Assembly (NCBI GenBank): GCA_022826205.1
Contig: JAJDVJ010000012.1
Location: 25,007-89,006 of the forward strand
Direction of reading: 5' to 3'
DNA length: 64,000 bases
DNA from: Silicimonas sp.
Lineage (GTDB): Bacteria; Pseudomonadota; Alphaproteobacteria; Rhodobacterales; Rhodobacteraceae
In this document: positions 8,310 through 18,184 of the stretch, one piece after another
How positions within the stretch are numbered: the stretch's first letter is position 1
How the letters are laid out: every line of letters starts with the position of its first letter
The notes under the pieces: model-generated
Seen by the model: only the letters and a program-made list of their open reading frames with translations
Databases searched by the model: none
What the model was told of the DNA's origin: nothing
Made by a program: the position numbers and the translations under genes

Positions 8310-9828
8310 GGCGATCCTCCGTCACTTGATCCGGGTGCTCCTCCGCCCAGTTGCTCAAGAACTCCGCCATCTCGATTTCTCCGGCGAATTCAACCTCCTG
8401 CCGCCGGAGCGGAACTCCAGCTTCCAGGGCAAGGCGAGCACAGGCAACGTGATCACGCTTGCGTCCTCCGGGCGCATTTTCCGAACCATGGACTATCGTC
8501 GACATAAGATCCCCGCCATATCCGTTTACGTGATTCAAGCTGACCCCCAAGGACAAGAGGTACGCCATGACGTCAGGAATCCCTTCCCAACCTGCCACGT
8601 GCACGGGCGTCAGCCCCTGCGGATCCGGCCGATCATGAGGAAGGCCGACTTCCACCAATGCCTTCGTGCGGCGCAGAGCGTGCGGCAGGTGGACCTGGGA
8701 CCGGATCATGTCGCGGGTCGGTTCCGGCAGGTGTTCAGGATCGATCCGGCGCAACCCTCGGCCGGCAACCGCATTCGCAATCGCGGCCTCCTCGCGTCCA
8801 AGGTCGACCCTGCAACTCCGCGACGCCATTTCTTCGGCGGCTCCGTCATTGCCGAACATCCGCGCAAGCGCGTATGCGCTGTGTCCCCACGCAATCTCGT
8901 CCGGATTCCCGCCTGCGTCTAGAAGTCTGGCCACGATCCGGCGAGAGCAAAGCCGCCGCGCCGCTTGATGAAGCGCCGGGATCACGAAAGGCGCCTCGCC
9001 TGAAGATTCCGGCCAGTGAATGGATTCGTTTGGATCGGCTCCGCCCGCAAGAAGCACTTCCACCATCTCCGGATCGTTGAAATCAAGGGCGCGCGGCAGA
9101 GCGTTTGTCCGCGCTGTCCGCGCACCGTGGTCCAGAAGGAGCCGCAGGGCGGGCGCGCCGATTTCGCAGGCATGATAGAGCGACTCCCCGTCATTGGGGT
9201 CCGCCCCGTTTTCCAGAAGCCACGCGGCCAGCCGCAGGTTCGATGCATGCCCGACGGCACCGTAAAGTGCGGAAAGCGGGTTCCCTGGCATCTGCTCGTA
9301 TGAATCGTTGGCGTTTGCACCGGACGCCTTCAGCGCCTCAGCAGTTGCCAGCATGTCCTCCTCCGAACCGCCGTGACGCCACCACCGGGAAAACGTCAGA
9401 TGCAGAATCGGCGTTCTCGGCCCAAGAATGGGTTCACTCGCAGCTTTCGGTCTGGCCTCGAGCGCCTCGCGTACGCCCCCAACATCGTACATGGCACACA
9501 TGATTCCGAGATTGTCCCGCCTGAGATCCGGTGCGACCTCCAGGAGGTGTTCGACCCGCCATCCTTGCCCATGAAACAGCGCCATCTTGAGGCGGTCGAG
9601 TTTCTCGGCCCGGTCCATGGCCCCCGCCTCGGCTGCAAACTTGAGATCCGACCAACTTGAATATCCGGCTTCTCTTGCCAGAACGCGCAATGCATCGACA
9701 TGGCTGACTGCCTTCGGATCGGTCCCAAGAACCGCCTCTGCACGGGCCAGCGCATCACGATCTCCTGCCGTGCAGGCACTCCTGAGCGCCATTGCGTCAC
9801 GGCGCATGCGAATGACAGAAATCGCCAT
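8302..9828 (-). CDS. ankyrin-repeat protein
   Basis: 508 residues from ATG 9828, which follows AAGGAGAG with good spacing; the frame is open further upstream, but without support. At least five ankyrin-like units are visible: around residues 220-245 (LRLAAWLLENGADPNDGESLYHAC is cut across two units), 250-310 (LRLLLDHGARTARTNALPRA; MVEVLLAGGADPNESIHW), ~350 (IVARLLDAGGNPDEIAWGH) and 430-460 (GLTPVHVAGWEGIPDVMAYL). There is no signal peptide, so it should be cytoplasmic. The N-terminal ~120 residues are helical and not clearly repeats. Ankyrin proteins bind other proteins; the overlapping phosphatase gene is the obvious candidate partner (inference). Confidence 0.85.
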   Translation of the reverse strand: MAISVIRMRRDAMALRSACTAGDRDALARAEAVLGTDPKAVSHVDALRVLAREAGYSSWSDLKFAAEAGAMDRAEKLDRLKMALFHGQGWRVEHLLEVAPDLRRDNLGIMCAMYDVGGVREALEARPKAASEPILGPRTPILHLTFSRWWRHGGSEEDMLATAEALKASGANANDSYEQMPGNPLSALYGAVGHASNLRLAAWLLENGADPNDGESLYHACEIGAPALRLLLDHGARTARTNALPRALDFNDPEMVEVLLAGGADPNESIHWPESSGEAPFVIPALHQAARRLCSRRIVARLLDAGGNPDEIAWGHSAYALARMFGNDGAAEEMASRSCRVDLGREEAAIANAVAGRGLRRIDPEHLPEPTRDMIRSQVHLPHALRRTKALVEVGLPHDRPDPQGLTPVHVAGWEGIPDVMAYLLSLGVSLNHVNGYGGDLMSTIVHGSENAPGGRKRDHVACARLALEAGVPLRRQEVEFAGEIEMAEFLSNWAEEHPDQVTEDRLG

Positions 9829-10038
9829 CGGGTCTCTCCTTACTGGCCACGTGATCCGCCGAAACGGGCATGAGAAGTGCCGGCGAATGTCAAGCGTCAG
9901 ACTCGATGATGCCGACATCGGCTTTCCGAGAATCCGAGTGCCTCCCTGGAGACAATGCCAGCATAGGGACACCCAGTCTCAGGACAAGAGTGGACCCTAC
10001 CCTGCGCACGGTCTACGCTTGCCCGAACCGATTCATGC

Positions 10039-11835
10039 ATGGCGCCCATGTCCGACGGCACAAACAACGAGTACCAGGTACTGGCACGGAAATACCGTCC
10101 GGAGACCTTTGCCGATCTTGTCGGCCAAGACGCCATGGTGCGCACGCTCAGCAATGCATTCGACGCAGACCGCATCGCTCAGGCCTTCATTCTCACGGGC
10201 ATACGAGGCACCGGGAAGACCACGACGGCGCGGATCATCGCCAAGGGCATGAACTGCATTGGTCCAGACGGCAACGGCGTTCCGACAGTATCGCCTTGCG
10301 GCACCTGCGAGCATTGCGTGGCCATTGCGCAGGGTCGGCATGTCGACGTCCTCGAACTGGACGCGGCCTCGCGCACGGGCGTGAACGACATTCGCGAGAT
10401 CATTGAGAGCGTGCACTACCGTGCCGCCTCGGCCCGATACAAGATTTACATTCTCGACGAAGTTCACATGCTCTCGACGAGTGCCTTCAACGCGCTACTG
10501 AAGACGCTGGAAGAGCCGCCCGGCCATGTGAAGTTCATATTCGCGACCACGGAGATTCGAAAGGTGCCGGTCACCGTCCTCTCTCGATGCCAGCGCTTCG
10601 ACCTTCGCAGGATCGATCCCGAGACAATGATGGAATTGCTCCGCCGAATCGCGACCGCCGAGAAGGCCGAGATCACCGATGAAGCGCTTGCACTTGTGAC
10701 GCGCGCCGCGGAGGGATCGGCTCGAGACGCGACATCGCTCCTTGATCAGGCGATCAGCGATCGAACCCAGGCAACGGATGTGGATCAGGTTCGCGCAATG
10801 ATCGGGCTTGCAGATCGTGGCCGCGTTCTGGATCTCTTCGAACTCATCATGACGGGTGACGCGGCCGGCGCATTGGCCGAGCTCTCCGCGCAATACTCTG
10901 ACGGCGCGGATCCGATGGCAGTCCTCCGTGACATCGCCGAAGTTACCCATTGGATCAGCGTCATCCGCATCACTCCAGCGACAGTCAACGATCCCACGGT
11001 GGCACCGGAGGAGCGCACACGGGGCAGTGCGTTGGCCGACAAGCTACCCATGCCGGTTCTGTCTCGAATGTGGCAAATGGCGCTGAAGGCGCTTGAGGAA
11101 GTGGGGAATGCGCCCGATGCCATGATGGCTGCGGAAATGGCCGTGATCAGGATGACGCATGTTGCCGATCTTCCGACTCCGGGCGACCTCGTTGCAAAGC
11201 TGACGGATCCCGTTTCTTCCCCTGCTCCGCCCCCACCGTCCTCCACATCACCACCATCAGTTTCTGGCGGGGCAGAAAGCGGCCCGGCACAGGGCCCAGG
11301 CACGACCGCAGCGGCGCCCCGTGCCGCAGGCACACCCTCATCAGGCGGAGCCGTGGCTGCTGCCCGGCCAGCGCTTGTCCCGGAGTCGGAAAGTGCCCTC
11401 GCCCGGTTCCCGACGTTCACGCATGTGTTCGACCTAATACGCGCGAATCGCGAAATGAAGCTCTGCATCGAGGTGGAGGAGGATCTGCGGTTGGTCTCTT
11501 ATCGACCTGGCCGCATCGAGTTCGAACCAGGGCCGAAGGCAGCCCGGGATCTGGCGCAAAGGCTGGGCCAATGCCTGCAGAGCTGGACAGGCGTCCGCTG
11601 GACGGTTTCAGTTACAGCGTCGGGTGGCCAGCCCACCATTTCCGAAACGCGAAACGCGGCGACCGACCGACTCAAGGCCGACGCCAGAGAGAACGAAACG
11701 GTCGCTGCAATCCTGTCGGCGTTCCCGAGTGCCAGAATCGGGGACCTCCAGACCGCCGAAGCCCTCTCTGCTTCCGCCGCCGAAAGTGCCCTCGATGAGG
11801 TCGAAGAAGAATGGGATCCCTTCGAGGAAGGCTGA
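10039..11835 (+). CDS. dnaX: DNA polymerase III subunits gamma/tau
   Basis: 598 residues. The N-terminus YQVLARKYRPETFADLVGQ is typical, followed by Walker A GIRGTGKTTTAR, a zinc module with CGTCEHC, Walker B YILDEVHMLS and sensor FIFATTEIRKVP. A Pro/Ser/Ala-rich linker (about 395-450) joins the tau-specific C-terminal domain. It is the clamp-loader ATPase. Two ATGs are possible: 10039 (MAPMSDGTN) and 10048 (MSDGTN, closer to relatives); neither has a clear ribosome site. It lies upstream of ybaB and recR, as in many bacteria, but a convergent MFS gene separates them here. Confidence 0.95.
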   Translation: MAPMSDGTNNEYQVLARKYRPETFADLVGQDAMVRTLSNAFDADRIAQAFILTGIRGTGKTTTARIIAKGMNCIGPDGNGVPTVSPCGTCEHCVAIAQGRHVDVLELDAASRTGVNDIREIIESVHYRAASARYKIYILDEVHMLSTSAFNALLKTLEEPPGHVKFIFATTEIRKVPVTVLSRCQRFDLRRIDPETMMELLRRIATAEKAEITDEALALVTRAAEGSARDATSLLDQAISDRTQATDVDQVRAMIGLADRGRVLDLFELIMTGDAAGALAELSAQYSDGADPMAVLRDIAEVTHWISVIRITPATVNDPTVAPEERTRGSALADKLPMPVLSRMWQMALKALEEVGNAPDAMMAAEMAVIRMTHVADLPTPGDLVAKLTDPVSSPAPPPPSSTSPPSVSGGAESGPAQGPGTTAAAPRAAGTPSSGGAVAAARPALVPESESALARFPTFTHVFDLIRANREMKLCIEVEEDLRLVSYRPGRIEFEPGPKAARDLAQRLGQCLQSWTGVRWTVSVTASGGQPTISETRNAATDRLKADARENETVAAILSAFPSARIGDLQTAEALSASAAESALDEVEEEWDPFEEG

Positions 11836-11862
11836 TTCCACTTTTCCCGCTGTGGCGCATGA

Positions 11863-12294
11863 TCAGGCGTTCAGGATATCGACACTCCTTCCGGCCACGT
11901 CCGAAGCATTGCGCCTCGCGAACTTCACGCCGTCGGCCTCGGCCATCGCTGCCAAGTGCGCGTGGATCACCGGAACAGGTCTAATTGCATCGAGTTTTCC
12001 CCGTTCCTTGGCTACCGCCGTGCTGACTGACGGCATGCGACCCGAAAGGCCCAGGACGAGCTTGTCTTGCCAACCCGTCGTGAAAGCGATGCCGAGGACC
12101 GTGAAGGGGGCCGGTGTTGTGTTGGCATCTATGTAATGTAGGGGCCTGGCCAGTTGCACCTGCGGCAATGTCGAATCCTTGGGGTGATCTCTGTCAGCCG
12201 CACGTTCGACTGAGACAGAACTTCGCAATGCGGTGTCATTTGGGAATTCGTCTTGCAGAAGAGATGCTCGACGCCTGGCCTGCCGCGGCACCAC
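11863..12294 (-). CDS. unrecognised ORF, possibly a degraded gene
   Basis: 143 codons in the gap between dnaX and the MFS gene. The C-terminal half (AIRPVPVIHAHLAAMAEADG onwards, ending VAGRSVDILNA) uses GC-ending codons like real genes nearby. The N-terminal ~45 residues are basic and look random. I recognise no family. It may be the tail of a decayed gene, or the real start may be further in (for example the Met in GLSGRMPS). The 27 bases to dnaX and the divergent neighbours give no functional clue. Confidence 0.3.
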   Translation of the reverse strand: MVPRQARRRASLLQDEFPNDTALRSSVSVERAADRDHPKDSTLPQVQLARPLHYIDANTTPAPFTVLGIAFTTGWQDKLVLGLSGRMPSVSTAVAKERGKLDAIRPVPVIHAHLAAMAEADGVKFARRNASDVAGRSVDILNA

Positions 12295-12323
12295 GCATTT
12301 TCTCCGGGCCTTCGGTGCTTTGC

Positions 12324-13538
12324 CTAATTTCCGGGCGACGCCGCCGCTTCCGCCGCCCGCTGGGAATCGGCCCGGATGTGCCTGGGCAGAAGCACCGCTG
12401 CAATCAGGATGATTAGCGCAGTCAGCGCGAGGCCAGGAAACTGCGCCTCGAAGCCAATCCCTCGCTTGTGCAACAGGGCAATCAGGGGAACGGCGATCGA
12501 TCCGATGCCCAGTGACAGGACGTACTCCACCGAAAAAGCCCGTGAGCGAATGCCGTGATCAAGATATCGGCCGAGCAACCACGACGTCACGGGAATTTCC
12601 GCAAAGATGAAGGTCACGAGCAACAACGCGAGGGCCAGAGCCATCCAACCCGAGGCATATGCCAGCAGCATCAGCAGCATCGCCTGGAATGCCAGCAGCA
12701 CGACAAGCACGGAACGCGCGCCAACCCGATCAAGCAGTTCGCCAACAGGCAACTGCGCGAAGGCGGCTACGGCAAAGACCAGACCTGCGGAAGCGCCGAT
12801 CCAAGCCAAATCGTCACCTGCGCCGACCAGCCTTTCGTCGAAGAACTTCGGCAGCGAGATCGTGACAGCGTTGAAGATCAGCCCGCCGAACAGGGCGATC
12901 ACGCAAACGATCCCGAAGACTGTCACCTGCGTCCCGCGATCGCATTTCAGCGCAGCGCGGGGATCCGCGTGAACGGCGGGTTGCGCTGCGTCTGGCGTCG
13001 TCCGGTTGCGCTTCAGCAACAGCAGGCCGATCAGAACCGAAAGTGCTCCGGGCAGGACAAAAGCCCACTTCCATCCCAAGAACCCGGCAAGCAGCCCTGT
13101 CACCACAGCGGCACCGGCCAACCCCATGTTCCCGAAGACCCCGTTGACGGCCAGAGCACGACCCGTGCGCAACCCTATGTGCGTGATATGGGCCAACCCG
13201 ACCGGGTGATAAATTGCCGCGAAGAGCCCGAGTGAGGCGAGTCCGAACGACATTGCCAAGGGGCCGTCCGACATCGCGATCCAGAGACTGGACCCGCCGC
13301 AGCCCAGGAAGAATATCGCGATCAGCATCATGCGATCGACGGTGTCGCCGAGCCAGCCGGCCGGGAGCGTTCCGAGAGCAAACATCACGTACATCGGCGT
13401 GCCGAGCACAAGGACGTCGGCGTAACCCATGTTCCATGACGGAGCGATGGCCAGTGCAGCCGTCGGAAAGATCAGCAGGAAAAAGTGATCAAAGAAATGC
13501 GCGAGGTTCAGGAATCGAAGGGCTTCACTGCGGGACAT
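12324..13538 (-). CDS. major facilitator superfamily transporter
   Basis: 404 residues with about twelve hydrophobic segments. The loop-2 motif is GTLPAGWLGDTVDRMMLI (MFS motif A, G-x-LaD-rxGr-like). IYHPVGLAHITHIGLRTG sits after helix 4, and a short central cytoplasmic loop at ~185-205 is rich in charged residues. It is an inner-membrane secondary transporter or drug exporter; substrate unknown. It is transcribed away from ybaB, so 13539-13839 (301 bases, no gene seen) must hold both promoters. Confidence 0.85.
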   Translation of the reverse strand: MSRSEALRFLNLAHFFDHFFLLIFPTAALAIAPSWNMGYADVLVLGTPMYVMFALGTLPAGWLGDTVDRMMLIAIFFLGCGGSSLWIAMSDGPLAMSFGLASLGLFAAIYHPVGLAHITHIGLRTGRALAVNGVFGNMGLAGAAVVTGLLAGFLGWKWAFVLPGALSVLIGLLLLKRNRTTPDAAQPAVHADPRAALKCDRGTQVTVFGIVCVIALFGGLIFNAVTISLPKFFDERLVGAGDDLAWIGASAGLVFAVAAFAQLPVGELLDRVGARSVLVVLLAFQAMLLMLLAYASGWMALALALLLVTFIFAEIPVTSWLLGRYLDHGIRSRAFSVEYVLSLGIGSIAVPLIALLHKRGIGFEAQFPGLALTALIILIAAVLLPRHIRADSQRAAEAAASPGN

Positions 13539-13839
13539 GGACGAACCTGGAGATTTTGACCCTTAGATTGTTAAGTTCTTGCATAGGTCTTGAATCGACT
13601 CGCCGTCAAGCGCGCTTGTTCGCGCCGAATCGAGGCCGCAGCGGCAGAACGATCCCCTGACGCTTTCATCGTTTGCGCCACGCAGCAACTGCTGATGCTC
13701 TTGCCGCATGCAATCCTGATGCCCGGTCCCGAAAATGCGTCCGGCGCGGCGCGACGCGTCCTCGACTTCATCATCACTGGACCTTGCCGTGCAACGCCCA
13801 GCAAAATATCAAGCAGTAAGCGCAATCGGGAGACAGAAC

Positions 13840-14184
13840 ATGATCAAGCCCCTCGGCACGCTCGGCGACATGGGAAAGATGCTGAAAGCCGCGCAGGAAA
13901 TGCAGTCCAGGATGGCCGAGCTTCAGGACGAACTCGACTCCTTGACCGTTACCGGGGAAAGCGGTGCCGGGCTCGTCAAGGCCACGGCGACTGCCAAAGG
14001 CAGTCTCAAGGCGCTCGACATCGACTCCTCGATCTTCAATCCCGATGAAAAGGAAGTTGTGGAGGACCTGATAGTTGCCGCCGTCAAGGACGCCCAGGAA
14101 AAGGCTGCTGCGAAGGGTCAGGATGAGATGAGGAAGCTGACCGAAAGCATGGGCCTCCCGGCGGGCATTAACCTGCCTTTCTGA
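13840..14184 (+). CDS. ybaB: YbaB/EbfC nucleoid-associated protein
   Basis: 114 residues, typical length. The helical core MLKAAQEMQSRMAELQDELDS and the C-terminal AAAKGQDEMRKLTESMGLPAG are family hallmarks. YbaB/EbfC dimers bind DNA as tweezers and are usually encoded between dnaX and recR. ATG 13840 follows GGGAG with 6-7 bases spacing; longer open frame upstream is not conserved. The next gene begins five bases after the stop. Confidence 0.93.
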   Translation: MIKPLGTLGDMGKMLKAAQEMQSRMAELQDELDSLTVTGESGAGLVKATATAKGSLKALDIDSSIFNPDEKEVVEDLIVAAVKDAQEKAAAKGQDEMRKLTESMGLPAGINLPF

Positions 14185-14189
14185 CGCTC

Positions 14190-15248
14190 GTGCTTCGACG
14201 CCCCATCTTGCTCGCGGTCTTTCTGATGGCTGCGGCAGTTGCTCCGGCCCAAGATTGGGCAACCAAGGAATCCTGCACGGTCGACCTGCCCGAAGTCCAC
14301 GAGGAGGCGTTCGAACCCCCGGGTTTCGCGGTTATCGAGTCAAGGGCAGCAGGCATCGCCAACGCGACTGGGCGATTCTGGAGGGTGACTGCGCCGAACG
14401 GGGCGACCTCCCATCTTTGGGGCACCATGCCCTCGTCACACGCTATGGTCCTTGGCCTTCCACCACCGGTCCGGGATGCAATCAACCGTGCACGCACTGT
14501 TGCAATCGAGGTCGACGAAACGGCGGAAAGCCGCGAAGAGCACCGTGCCGCAATCCATTTCGAGAGCTACTACAACGAAGCCTCCGATCCGTTTGCGAGC
14601 GATGGGACAGGTGACGGCACGATAGCGGGCCTGCCACTCCATGTGTCCGACTGGATCCGTGATCGTGCACTTGACACCGGCTGGTCAGAGGACGCCGAAA
14701 TTGTGCTTTCTCCGGCTGGCCTGGCTGCGATCCTTCGCTCCGAACCTTGCGAGGACTTTGCTCGCAAGGCCTTCCCGATGCAGAGCAACTACATTCATCT
14801 CCTTGGCATTCTTGCCGGTGCCGACATCCTTGCACTCGAGAAGCCCGGCGACTTCCTTGCCGACCTGAAGGGTCGCGACGAAACTGCCGAGGCGATCATT
14901 GCCGTCCGCGCCGCCCGACTGCACCCGGTTGCCGACAACCGGAAAAGAAGCACGCTACTCGCGCTCTATCTCCAGGGGAAAATCGGGATCATCCGCAGCT
15001 GGCAATCAGCCCAACTGCAGAATGTCCTTGGCCGGAGGGGAAGGGACGCCCTGAGAATTGCCGATGACTTCATGCTGACGTTCAGGAACAGGCGCTTTCT
15101 GGACAAGCTCGCCCCGGGATGGCCGATAGGCGACGTCTTTGTTGCCGTTGATGCAGGCCAGATTCCAGGAGAAACCGGCCTTGTTCGGATGCTCCGTGAT
15201 GCGGGCCTGAACGTGCAACGCATCCATCTGGCCGGAGAGGCTCCATGA
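14190..15248 (+). CDS. TraB/GumN family protein, secreted
   Basis: 352 residues from GTG 14190, which gives a signal peptide ([20 protein letters not shown], then QDW). TraB/GumN marks are the N-terminal [21 protein letters not shown] and the C-terminal [20 protein letters not shown], corresponding to the GTxH and GxxHLPG motifs. Here the usual GTMH histidine is replaced by proline (GTMP) and the usual GxGHLPG histidine by glutamine (AGQIPG). The family contains putative membrane or periplasmic metalloproteases, so catalytic function is doubtful in this copy. It is inserted between ybaB and recR and overlaps the recR start (ATGA). Confidence 0.8.
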   Translation: MLRRPILLAVFLMAAAVAPAQDWATKESCTVDLPEVHEEAFEPPGFAVIESRAAGIANATGRFWRVTAPNGATSHLWGTMPSSHAMVLGLPPPVRDAINRARTVAIEVDETAESREEHRAAIHFESYYNEASDPFASDGTGDGTIAGLPLHVSDWIRDRALDTGWSEDAEIVLSPAGLAAILRSEPCEDFARKAFPMQSNYIHLLGILAGADILALEKPGDFLADLKGRDETAEAIIAVRAARLHPVADNRKRSTLLALYLQGKIGIIRSWQSAQLQNVLGRRGRDALRIADDFMLTFRNRRFLDKLAPGWPIGDVFVAVDAGQIPGETGLVRMLRDAGLNVQRIHLAGEAP

Positions 15249-15838
15249 AGGCGAATTCCGAACTTGAGAACCTGATCGAGCTGATGGCCAAGCTGCCGGG
15301 GCTGGGCCCGCGTTCGGCCAGGCGTGCAGTGCTGCATCTTGTGCGAAAGCGAGCGCAGCAGATGGCGCCGCTTGCCGGCGCCATGACGCGCGTTGCCGAG
15401 ACGACGCGCGAGTGCCTGAACTGCGGCAACTTCGCGACGAGCGAGCGCTGCGCCATCTGCACAAGCGAGAAGCGCGCGAATGGAGAGCTCTGTGTGGTCG
15501 AGGACGTGGCCGACCTATGGGCAATGGAGCGTGCCGGCGTGTTCAAGGGCCGCTACCATGTACTCGGGGGCACGCTGTCGGCTCTCGACGCGGTGGGTCC
15601 GGAAGAACTCCGGATTCCGGCACTGGTCGAACGCGTTGCCGAGGAACAGATAAGGGAAGTGATCCTTGCCTTGAATGCCACCGTGGAAGGCCAGACAACG
15701 GCACACTACGTCGCCGATCAACTCGAAGGGCGCGTAACGGTCACATCCCTCGCCCAAGGCGTGCCGATCGGAGGCGAACTTGACTATCTTGACGACGGAA
15801 CCATCGGTGCTGCCCTTCGGGCCAGAAAGTCGCTCTGA
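15245..15838 (+). CDS. recR: recombination mediator RecR
   Basis: 197 residues. The N-terminal HhH is [16 protein letters not shown]. The zinc finger is C-x2-C...C-x2-C ([16 protein letters not shown]). The Toprim domain begins [17 protein letters not shown], with [19 protein letters not shown]. With RecF/RecO it loads RecA at gaps. ATG overlaps the preceding stop. Length and domain order are normal. Confidence 0.96.
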   Translation: MKANSELENLIELMAKLPGLGPRSARRAVLHLVRKRAQQMAPLAGAMTRVAETTRECLNCGNFATSERCAICTSEKRANGELCVVEDVADLWAMERAGVFKGRYHVLGGTLSALDAVGPEELRIPALVERVAEEQIREVILALNATVEGQTTAHYVADQLEGRVTVTSLAQGVPIGGELDYLDDGTIGAALRARKSL

Positions 15839-15876
15839 AAATTGCCAATAGGATTCCCAAGAGCCATGCCGGGGAT

Positions 15877-16635
15877 TCAGTCCTCGTCTTCGGTCGCGCT
15901 GTCGTCCCCGGCGTTGTCGGGCAGGTTGAAGAAACTGTCGGCGTCGGGCACGCTCGAGTCTTCGGCATCCTTGTCCGGCTTCTCGGAAAGCGTGAAAGTC
16001 TCCAGCCCGGAGATCGCCGTGGGGATTCTCGGTTCCGGATCGGCGTCCAGCGACTGCTCGGTGGAGACGAGCTTGCGGCGCTCCTCGTCCGACATCACCT
16101 CGCCCTCGCTGGCTTTCTTGGCGGCTGCCTTGTGCACGGCTGCATCGAGCTCGGATTGCTTGCAGAGCCCGAGTGCCACGGGGTCGATGGGTTGGATGTT
16201 CGAGATGTTCCAGTGGCTCCGATCGCGAATCGACTGGATCGTGGGCTTGGTGGTTCCCACGAGCTTTGATATCTGCCCGTCCGAAAGCTCGGGATGGAAC
16301 TTGACCAGCCACAGGATCGCCGCCGGTCGGTCCTGCCGCTTGGACAGGGGCGTGTAGCGTGGTCCCCTGCGCTTTTCTTCACCGACGGCCGCTGGATTGA
16401 ACTTGAGCTGCAGCTTGTGAAGCGGGTCCTTTTCGGCGGCGTCAATCTCTTCCTGGGTCAACTGGTTGTTTGCGATAGGGTCGAATCCCTTGACGCCGGT
16501 CGCCACGTCACCGTCGGCAATGCCCTGCACCTCCAGTTCGTGCAGCCCGCAGAAGTCCGCAATCTGCTTGAACGTGATCGTTGTGTTGTCTGCCAGCCAA
16601 ACCGCAGTCGCCTTGGCCATGATCGGTTTGTTCAT
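15877..16635 (-). CDS. trcR: TrcR, RNA-polymerase-associated cell-cycle regulator (DUF1013)
   Basis: 252 residues from ATG 16635, which follows CAGGAG with 8-base spacing; 33 further open codons upstream are not needed. The N-terminus MAKATAVWLADNTTITFKQI, then ADFCGLHELEVQGIADGD, and the central HTH-like segment HPELSDGQISKLVGTTKPTI match the DUF1013 family. That family was reported in Caulobacter to travel with RNA polymerase and affect the cell cycle (from memory). The C-terminal ~70 residues are acidic and low in complexity. It is convergent with recR. Confidence 0.88.
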   Translation of the reverse strand: MNKPIMAKATAVWLADNTTITFKQIADFCGLHELEVQGIADGDVATGVKGFDPIANNQLTQEEIDAAEKDPLHKLQLKFNPAAVGEEKRRGPRYTPLSKRQDRPAAILWLVKFHPELSDGQISKLVGTTKPTIQSIRDRSHWNISNIQPIDPVALGLCKQSELDAAVHKAAAKKASEGEVMSDEERRKLVSTEQSLDADPEPRIPTAISGLETFTLSEKPDKDAEDSSVPDADSFFNLPDNAGDDSATEDED

Positions 16636-16938
16636 CTGCAAATCTCCTGACAAGTCCCGTCCGCGCCGGAAAGTCGGCTGGTCCGGTCGGACCCACTCCT
16701 CTAATTCGGAGATTGGCACGTCATATAGACCCACAAGTTGCGAGAGAAAAGAGGCAATCCCTGTCTTGACCGCTCCCCGACTCGCTCCGGACAGAAGATC
16801 CCGCCGTCACAATCCTGTGCAGACGCGTCCGGCATCACGCAACGGCCACAATCGCACCCCGGCGCCATCAAAGGGAAACATGCAGCGAGCCGGCCCGGAA
16901 TCTCGCCTCGCAGCGGACAAGCTTGCGCGTGCGGTGAA
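16636..16938. other. intergenic stretch, no gene seen
   Basis: The 303 bases upstream of trcR and downstream of the COQ9 gene show no ORF with a ribosome site and no RNA gene I recognise. The trcR promoter should lie here. Confidence 0.6.
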
Positions 16939-17628
16939 TTAGGCGTCGGACTCCCAACGCCCGGGCAGGCCCGAGCCTTTCTGGCCGTTCGGAGCGAGGA
17001 ACCGCTCGAACAGCGCGGCCTGTGCGTCCATGAACGGCTTTGTAAACGGATTCTGTCTCAGCTTGCCCTTCAGCGACTCGATCTGCATGACCTCGTCGAT
17101 CCTGCGATCTATGAATGCGTTCGTTGCCGCGTGATCGGGGCTTTCGTCGCCCAGCCAGTAGAGCAGGGTCGATCCGAAAACAGCGGAGAGCGTTGCGCGC
17201 TTCGTGAACCAGTTGCCGTCGCGCGACGTGTCGCCGAGTTCATTCCAGATCATGTCGGCAGTGTCCCAAACCAGCTTCGCACCTTCAGGCGCGTGGATTG
17301 GCACGGAAAGGAAAGCTGCCGTGCGTCGCGCCACTTGCTGATCCGGCATCGCGTCCAACCTGAATTTCAGGGCCATAGCAACCCTGTCGCGAAACCTGAG
17401 CGATTCCAGATCAGCCTTTGCGAGGCGCTCCTTCATCGCGTTGTCGCCCCTTCGGTGAAGCGCCGCCACAAGGTCGAACGCACCGCGCGGTGCGAGTGCC
17501 TTTGTGTCCGCTTCGCTAAGTTCGGCATCTGCCGCCGCAGCCGCCACGGTGGCAGCGGACCAGCCGTCGAATGCGACATGCCTAAGGGCGGCATCCAGCA
17601 GTGCATCCAGATCGGGTGTTCTTGCCAT
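16939..17628 (-). CDS. COQ9 family ubiquinone-biosynthesis protein
   Basis: 229 residues from ATG 17628 (GGAGA six bases upstream). The N-terminal TetR-like helical fold is followed by the COQ9 signature [16 protein letters not shown] and the segment [20 protein letters not shown], then [22 protein letters not shown]9 binds lipids and supports hydroxylation steps of ubiquinone synthesis. Divergent from rpsU with 106 bases between starts. Confidence 0.92.
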   Translation of the reverse strand: MARTPDLDALLDAALRHVAFDGWSAATVAAAAADAELSEADTKALAPRGAFDLVAALHRRGDNAMKERLAKADLESLRFRDRVAMALKFRLDAMPDQQVARRTAAFLSVPIHAPEGAKLVWDTADMIWNELGDTSRDGNWFTKRATLSAVFGSTLLYWLGDESPDHAATNAFIDRRIDEVMQIESLKGKLRQNPFTKPFMDAQAALFERFLAPNGQKGSGLPGRWESDA

Positions 17629-17734
17629 CAAATTCTCCGGTATCTGCCTGTGGACATGCGCAGTGGCCTTTGCTATTGGGGCCATCTCTTGCAGATTCTG
17701 CAGAACTCTAACTCGGAAAGGCGGTAAAGGCCAC

Positions 17735-17941
17735 ATGCAGGTCAGCGTTCGCGACAACAATGTAGATCAGGCGCTTCGTGCGCTGAAAAAGAAATTGCAG
17801 CGTGAAGGCGTCTTCCGCGAGATGAAGCTGCGGCAGCATTTCGAGAAGCCCAGCGAAAAGCGCGCGAGAGAGAGGGCGGAAGCCATCCGCCGTTTCCGCA
17901 AGCTGGCACGCAAGAAGGCTCAGCGCGAAGGGCTCCTGTGA
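17735..17941 (+). CDS. rpsU: 30S ribosomal protein S21
   Basis: 68 residues: [20 protein letters not shown] then [20 protein letters not shown] and a strongly basic tail. Full family length. ATG 17735 follows AAAGG. S21 sits near the 3' end of 16S rRNA and helps initiation. A hairpin at 17981-18000 probably ends the transcript. Confidence 0.97.
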   Translation: MQVSVRDNNVDQALRALKKKLQREGVFREMKLRQHFEKPSEKRARERAEAIRRFRKLARKKAQREGLL

Positions 17942-17980
17942 ACCCAGTCATGGCACTGCCAGACGCCGCCCCGCATGAAA

Positions 17981-18000
17981 GGCCCAGGCAATCCTGGGCC
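17981..18000 (+). terminator. rpsU terminator hairpin
   Basis: A perfect 8-base-pair stem GGCCCAGG / CCTGGGCC with a CAAT tetraloop lies 40 bases after the rpsU stop. Only TCCTGA follows, not a T-run, so termination strength is uncertain. Confidence 0.65.
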
Positions 18001-18184
18001 TCCTGAAGAACGGCGGCATCGCCGGTATCCCAAAGAACATTCAAGAGCGCCAACGTCCTTCCGGCGACGAATGCGGGCATTCTCGGTGCGAGGCATCAAT
18101 GCCCGTTCGAGCCGTCCTGAAGACGAGTTCGTGCGGTTCCGAATGCGAGAGAAGCACCCGGACCCGCCGCCAGGGCGCGTACCT

